Made by a program: the position numbers and the translations under genes. Shown in pieces: positions 15,701 to 18,713 of a stretch of DNA of 18,713 bases. The stretch spans positions 1 to 18,713 of the forward strand of contig DAHWGZ010000019.1 of the NCBI GenBank assembly GCA_027335965.1, read 5' to 3'. The DNA comes from Acidiferrobacter sp. (lineage in GTDB: Bacteria > Pseudomonadota > Gammaproteobacteria > Acidiferrobacterales > Acidiferrobacteraceae). Every line of letters begins with the position of its first letter. The first letter of the stretch is position 1. The notes under the pieces are model-generated. The model was not told the DNA's origin. It did no database searches and was given only the letters and a program-made list of their open reading frames with translations.

Positions 15701-16011
15701 AACCAGCCGCGCTCCTCGCCGTGGCGCGCGGCGGCCTGCGCGAGGGCCGCGAGTTCGCGCTCGAAATCACTGCCCCCGGGTGCCGTGAAGTCCGCCGTCA
15801 AGGCCGTCAGCACCCGCGAGCGCATCTCCTCCGCGGCCTTGCGCGTGAAGGTGAGCGCCAGTATCTCCTCGGGGGTCTCGACGCGCGCGAGCAGCGCCAG
15901 GTAGCGCTGAATCAAAAGCGCGGTCTTGCCGGATCCGGCGGGGGCCTGCACCACGAGCGAGCGCGTCGGGTCAATGGCCGCGCGCCGGGCCTTCGCATCA
16001 CTCGTCATCAT
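12718..16011 (-). CDS. addA: AddA-type UvrD-family helicase-nuclease (double-strand-break repair)
   Basis: The product is 1097 aa. An SF1 helicase with Walker A QAPAGSGKTALL (22-33), TFTRKAAEEMRSRV soon after, VDEFQDTS (Walker B, about 395), GDPMQSIYGFRKAE (about 425), TIHKAKGLEYDVVICPG (about 735) and LLYVACTRAREDLHL (about 812). The C-terminus carries a RecB-type PD-(D/E)XK nuclease with VRWIIDYKTSR (about 1025) and ERYGGQLARYARLF. AddA drives unwinding and cuts one strand at broken ends so RecA can load. The start is one of two consecutive ATGs (16011 or 16008), inside the last codons of addB; the 14-bp overlap implies coupled expression of the two subunits. Frame-open sequence further upstream is the addB gene read in another frame. 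AddA rather than RecB, because the partner is AddB-like and no recC or recD is seen. Confidence 0.9.
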   Translation of the reverse strand: MMTSDAKARRAAIDPTRSLVVQAPAGSGKTALLIQRYLALLARVETPEEILALTFTRKAAEEMRSRVLTALTADFTAPGGSDFERELAALAQAAARHGEERGWFLADCPGRLRIQTFDAFCAQIVNQWPAAAGVGVALEVAQDPARLYAEAALATFADLGADDAVGRALAVLLPTLANDVDRFVALVGDLLGRREQWLPVVLETGSAAPEQARARLEGVFLRLAYEALARARALFPDEALGPACTYLATMTGDADWQPANLRADGMEALRLWQRLAAHFLTGGGGLRKQLKDWPRELGPTRAYMAQFMDPEGLAGALGTLVAWGSCAYGDGQWQRLSALLRILPAASAQLQMVFARHGAWDFTEAALRALQALGAEEEPSAGALRLDRRLQHVLVDEFQDTSVLQYRLLERLTGEWVPGEPRSLFVVGDPMQSIYGFRKAEVGLFFKLASEGLGPWPLESVALSANFRSRAGLIAWVNDAFARLLPKRFVSDEGAVPHAPATAVRDAGGAVRLHGLVNADMEGEAGYVARLVGEIRAERPEAEIGILVRSRSHGHAIAGALAAAGLRFAGEELYALETRPVIRDLLALTETLLFPAARLSALSGLRAPWCGLDLADLTALCEGDLRPLADILADDQRVARLSEDGRSRASRMREVLREAQRQRGRMPLSRSVEEAWLALKGPAALATRAALDEALIFFEALSELEVAGEVDIWQLRAHLQALYAPADPQASGLHILTIHKAKGLEYDVVICPGLGRKTRGDKRPLLLALETEGPRGTDLLLAPLKAHDEDKDPLYDALWEFAARRREHEVRRLLYVACTRAREDLHLIGHAQGKDDGSVRAGGLWAVLWPVIEAGFEQSCVACEPGAQDPASASAGLRRITSRALTEGPPGPVPIMREEGAASADAPVVFDWAGSRIRRIGIVVHALLAELAAAGLPEGAEVSEGMMARAEGLLQGQGFAAQDLRSARATVMEALTGALGDADGRWILGSQAEARNEYALSTLDEEGALVTARVDRTFIDEDGVRWIIDYKTSRHEGGDREEFLDRERERYGGQLARYARLFQDLDGRPVELGLYFPLLAAFRHWRYEPGDAAQAGS

Positions 16012-18607
16012 GACCCGCGCCACCCTCGTCGATCCGACAAAAACCTTCGCGCCCGCAATACTCGCAGGCGCCCTCCAGGGGGTCGGCGGCAGCGCCCCCG
16101 GCCGCGAAGTCCCCCGCCAGGCGCGCCAAAAGCGTGGACCACGCCCCTGTCGCCTGCCCCCAATCGGCCACCACCGTAGCCCCTGGCAGGAGGTCGTCGT
16201 CGCGCACCCAGGCCTTGTAGCCGCCATCGCGCGCCGACAATCCCGCGTAAGCGATACCCGCCACGTCCGGACCTTCGGCCATGGCATAAAAGAGGAGTTG
16301 CGGGTATTCGGGGCGCTCGGTCGTCCAGTCCACGGTCGGCATTCGGCCGGTCTTGTAGTCGATGAGCACCGCCCGCCCGCGAACCAGATCCACGCGGTCG
16401 ATGCGGCCGCGCATCGCAAGCGGCCCGCAGCGTAACGTCACCTCCTTCTCGCGCCCCACCACCGTGAATGCCGGCCGCGCCTCCTCGCGCGCCAGAAAGT
16501 CCGTCAGCACACGCCCCATGCGTCGCGCCTCGAGGGACATGAACGCGGCCGGGAAGCGCGCGTAATCCCCGGCGGACGCGGCCTGCGCGGCGGCCACGGT
16601 CTCGGCGATGCGGCGCGCGCGCGTGTCCGCGTCCAGGGCGAGCCACGCGCGCGGCTCGGGAAACTCGCCGAACCAGACCTCCATGACCTTGTGCGCCACG
16701 GCGCCGCGCACCGCGGGCGTCTGGCCATACCCAGGGGCCTCCAGGGGATCGGCGCGCAGCCGATACTGGGCCATCGCCCGGAACGGGCACGCGGCCTGGG
16801 CGGCCAGCAAACCGGCCCCGAACGGCCCGGCGCGCGCCGTGTCCAGGGGGGCTGCGCGCGCGGGGTAGGGCTCGAGCGTCGCGCGCGCGGCAAAGGCCTC
16901 ATCCAGGCGGCTCGCAAACACCGGTCCCTCGACCTCTCGGGCCGCGCGCTCGATCAACGCCCGGCTCGGGCGCAGCGGACCCGAGGCATCGTGCCGGGCG
17001 CAACTCAGCAGGGTCTCGGGCGCGGCCCGCGCAAGACCCTGGAGCACGTGCCCGGCGAAGCGGATATCGTCCTCGACGAAGGCATGCGGGAGGCGATGGG
17101 CGCGCTGAAAGGCCAGCGGCAAAAGCGGATGGGGGGGGCGCACCGCGGGCCACGCCCGATCGTGGAGGTTCATCACCCACAGACCGTCGAACGTAAGCCC
17201 TATCGCCTCGAGCGGTCCCAAAATCTGCAACGGGGCGTCGCCCCCGCGCGGCTGAAAGACGCGGTCAGCGAGCGCGCCTTGCACGAACGAAAGCGCCCTG
17301 GCGTACGAAACCCCGTCGCTCACCGCCTCCAGGGTGGCAAACGACTCGAGGGCCTCATGCACCGCGGCGATCGCCTGATAGTCTTCGCGCATGGCCGCGC
17401 CCGGCCAGCCTGCGGCCGTGAGCGCATCCATGAACCACCCCGCCCAGGCGCTGGCCGGCGCCCGCCTCGGCCAGCGGCGGACGATGCCCGCCAGGCGCGC
17501 GAAGCCTGCGCGCGCGCCTGGCGTATCACTCCGCAGGCCGCGCGCCACGGCCGCCAGATCGACCTCGGGCGCCTCCATCAGCATCCCATGGGCGCGAAGC
17601 GCGCGCGCCGAACGCTCGGCCTCGGCCCCGCGCAGGAATGGCGACTGCAAGAGTGCCGCGGCCTCTCCGGAGGCCAGCGTGCCCGCCGCCAATTGCCAGA
17701 TGCGCAGCGCGGCCGCCACCACCGGCGCCTCGGCGAGCGCCGTGCCCAGCGAAATCTCGTAGGGCACGACCCCTTCGGATGGATGGGATGTCAGGATCTC
17801 ATGGGCCAGCCGCACGATGCGCTGGCGGTGGGCGGCAAGATCCGCCACGACCAGCGCATAGCGCCCCCGCCCCGCGCGGGTGATGCGCTCGCGCGCCCAC
17901 AAGAGGGCCGCGGTCAGTTCCTCGGTGGTGGTCGCGAAGATTCGCGCATCGCCCTCGCCGCCCGGGCCCGAAAGCGGCAGGACCGTGACGCGCGCGCCCC
18001 GCGCCTCGCACGCCGCCTTCACCGCCTCCTGCGCCGGGGTCAGGCGCGTAAAGCCCGCCCACAGGACCTGGGGGCTCACCGCCACGCGCCCGGCGCCGAT
18101 CGCCTCGGCGACCCGCCCGGGATCGTGGGCGGCATCGTCCCGGCCGAGCGCCGCAAGCCGCCGCGCGAAGGCCCGCGCCAGCGCCACGAATATCTCGCTC
18201 TCGCGATCGCCGCCAGCCTCGGGCAGCGGCAAGGCGTAATCGGCGAGCAGTTGCCAGGCCTCGGCGGCCTGCGCGGCAAACGCCCGGTCCGGACACAGAA
18301 ACCCAAGGTCATGCTCGCTTACGAGCTCCGACCACAACCACTGCTCCTGGGCGGCGGTCAGCAGCGCCCGCCCGCCCGCCTGCGCCCGCGCCGCCTCCGC
18401 CGAGCGCTGCACGAAGACCGGCCACGGGAGGATGTCGGGCGCCTCCCATACCCGGTGGCCGGCGGCGCGCAGGCCGCGCGCGTAACCGGCCTGCAGGTGG
18501 CGGGCCAGGCGATTGTTGGCGGTGATGACGCAAGCCCCGGCCGCCAGCGCCGCGCGCACGTCGGTGTCCGCGCCGCCCGTGAATTCATCCGCGGTTTTCA
18601 GTACCAT
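15998..18607 (-). CDS. addB: AddB-like PD-(D/E)XK nuclease with iron-sulphur-type cysteines
   Basis: The product is 869 aa. The N-terminus has ITANNRLARHLQAGY (28-42) where helicases would have Walker A, so the ATPase fold is degenerate, as in proteobacterial AddB-like repair proteins. The middle shows LQILGPLEAIGLTFDGLWVMNL, a segment shared by AddB/RecC-type subunits. The nuclease domain has AVLIDYKTGRMP (about 743-754) with an upstream Asp in MRGRIDRVDL. One cysteine at about 604 (AACPFRAMAQ) and three near the end (CEYCGREGFC, about 848-857) are spaced as in the Fe-S-bound AddB/RecB nuclease domains. It works with AddA, whose gene overlaps its end. The ATG at 18607 faces gltX across 11 bp, so its promoter must lie inside gltX. 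Confidence 0.87.
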   Translation of the reverse strand: MVLKTADEFTGGADTDVRAALAAGACVITANNRLARHLQAGYARGLRAAGHRVWEAPDILPWPVFVQRSAEAARAQAGGRALLTAAQEQWLWSELVSEHDLGFLCPDRAFAAQAAEAWQLLADYALPLPEAGGDRESEIFVALARAFARRLAALGRDDAAHDPGRVAEAIGAGRVAVSPQVLWAGFTRLTPAQEAVKAACEARGARVTVLPLSGPGGEGDARIFATTTEELTAALLWARERITRAGRGRYALVVADLAAHRQRIVRLAHEILTSHPSEGVVPYEISLGTALAEAPVVAAALRIWQLAAGTLASGEAAALLQSPFLRGAEAERSARALRAHGMLMEAPEVDLAAVARGLRSDTPGARAGFARLAGIVRRWPRRAPASAWAGWFMDALTAAGWPGAAMREDYQAIAAVHEALESFATLEAVSDGVSYARALSFVQGALADRVFQPRGGDAPLQILGPLEAIGLTFDGLWVMNLHDRAWPAVRPPHPLLPLAFQRAHRLPHAFVEDDIRFAGHVLQGLARAAPETLLSCARHDASGPLRPSRALIERAAREVEGPVFASRLDEAFAARATLEPYPARAAPLDTARAGPFGAGLLAAQAACPFRAMAQYRLRADPLEAPGYGQTPAVRGAVAHKVMEVWFGEFPEPRAWLALDADTRARRIAETVAAAQAASAGDYARFPAAFMSLEARRMGRVLTDFLAREEARPAFTVVGREKEVTLRCGPLAMRGRIDRVDLVRGRAVLIDYKTGRMPTVDWTTERPEYPQLLFYAMAEGPDVAGIAYAGLSARDGGYKAWVRDDDLLPGATVVADWGQATGAWSTLLARLAGDFAAGGAAADPLEGACEYCGREGFCRIDEGGAGHDDE

Positions 18608-18609
18608 AG

Positions 18610-18713
<104 letters not shown>

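Noticed and set aside
16012..16419. Longer addA start at 16419
   Set aside because: The extra 136 codons lie wholly inside addB in another frame and have no AddA-like sequence; the family N-terminus fits ATG at 16011.

Overview
The window is GC-rich, has tightly packed genes, and looks like the chromosome of a gammaproteobacterium. The best clues are a YbiT-type ABC-F protein very close in sequence to the enterobacterial one, a YhhW-type pirin, RmuC, WrbA, and an AddAB-type repair pair of the kind found in many gamma- and betaproteobacteria. The genus is not determined. The base composition and the mix of genes would suit an environmental, possibly chemolithotrophic lineage, but that is a guess. 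I see no rRNA, tRNA, CRISPR array, insertion sequence or phage gene.

Left part (1-4099, minus strand). Six genes run leftwards with gaps of at most 72 bp, or with overlaps: a chorismatase, a MipA/OmpV outer-membrane protein, an acyl carrier protein, a LpxL/HtrB-like acyltransferase, a LolA-like periplasmic carrier, and the N-terminus of an MMPL/RND-type exporter cut off by the window edge. The last four are the carrier, transfer and export part of an aryl-polyene/xanthomonadin-type pigment pathway. The chorismatase at the head would supply a hydroxybenzoate starter unit, as XanB2 does in Xanthomonas. The ketosynthase, ketoreductase, dehydratase and ligase genes expected of such a pathway are not in view and should lie beyond position 1. 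A NodB-type polysaccharide deacetylase (4382-5236, plus) diverges from this operon across about 280 bp.

Middle part (5191-10726). ybiT (minus) overlaps the 3' end of the deacetylase. rmuC lies upstream of it on the same strand, preceded by an HxlR-family regulator with an N-terminal cysteine. That regulator diverges from a three-gene cluster, wrbA - pirin - TetR regulator, whose members overlap or are 4 bp apart. The shared intergenic region is AT-rich with short inverted repeats. This looks like a quinone/electrophile-responsive detoxification module.

Right part (10795-18713). An ArnT-like (GT83) lipid-linked-sugar transferase follows a possible leaderless promoter and ends at a strong intrinsic terminator. 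Converging on it is an addB-addA pair (minus), encoding a two-subunit helicase-nuclease for double-strand-break repair. gltX starts only 11 bp from the addB start codon, head to head, and runs off the right edge.

The most interesting material is the chorismatase-headed pigment/export operon, with an unusually long acyltransferase/LolA gene overlap, and the HxlR-WrbA-pirin-TetR module. Neither is a wholly new type of system on sequence alone.
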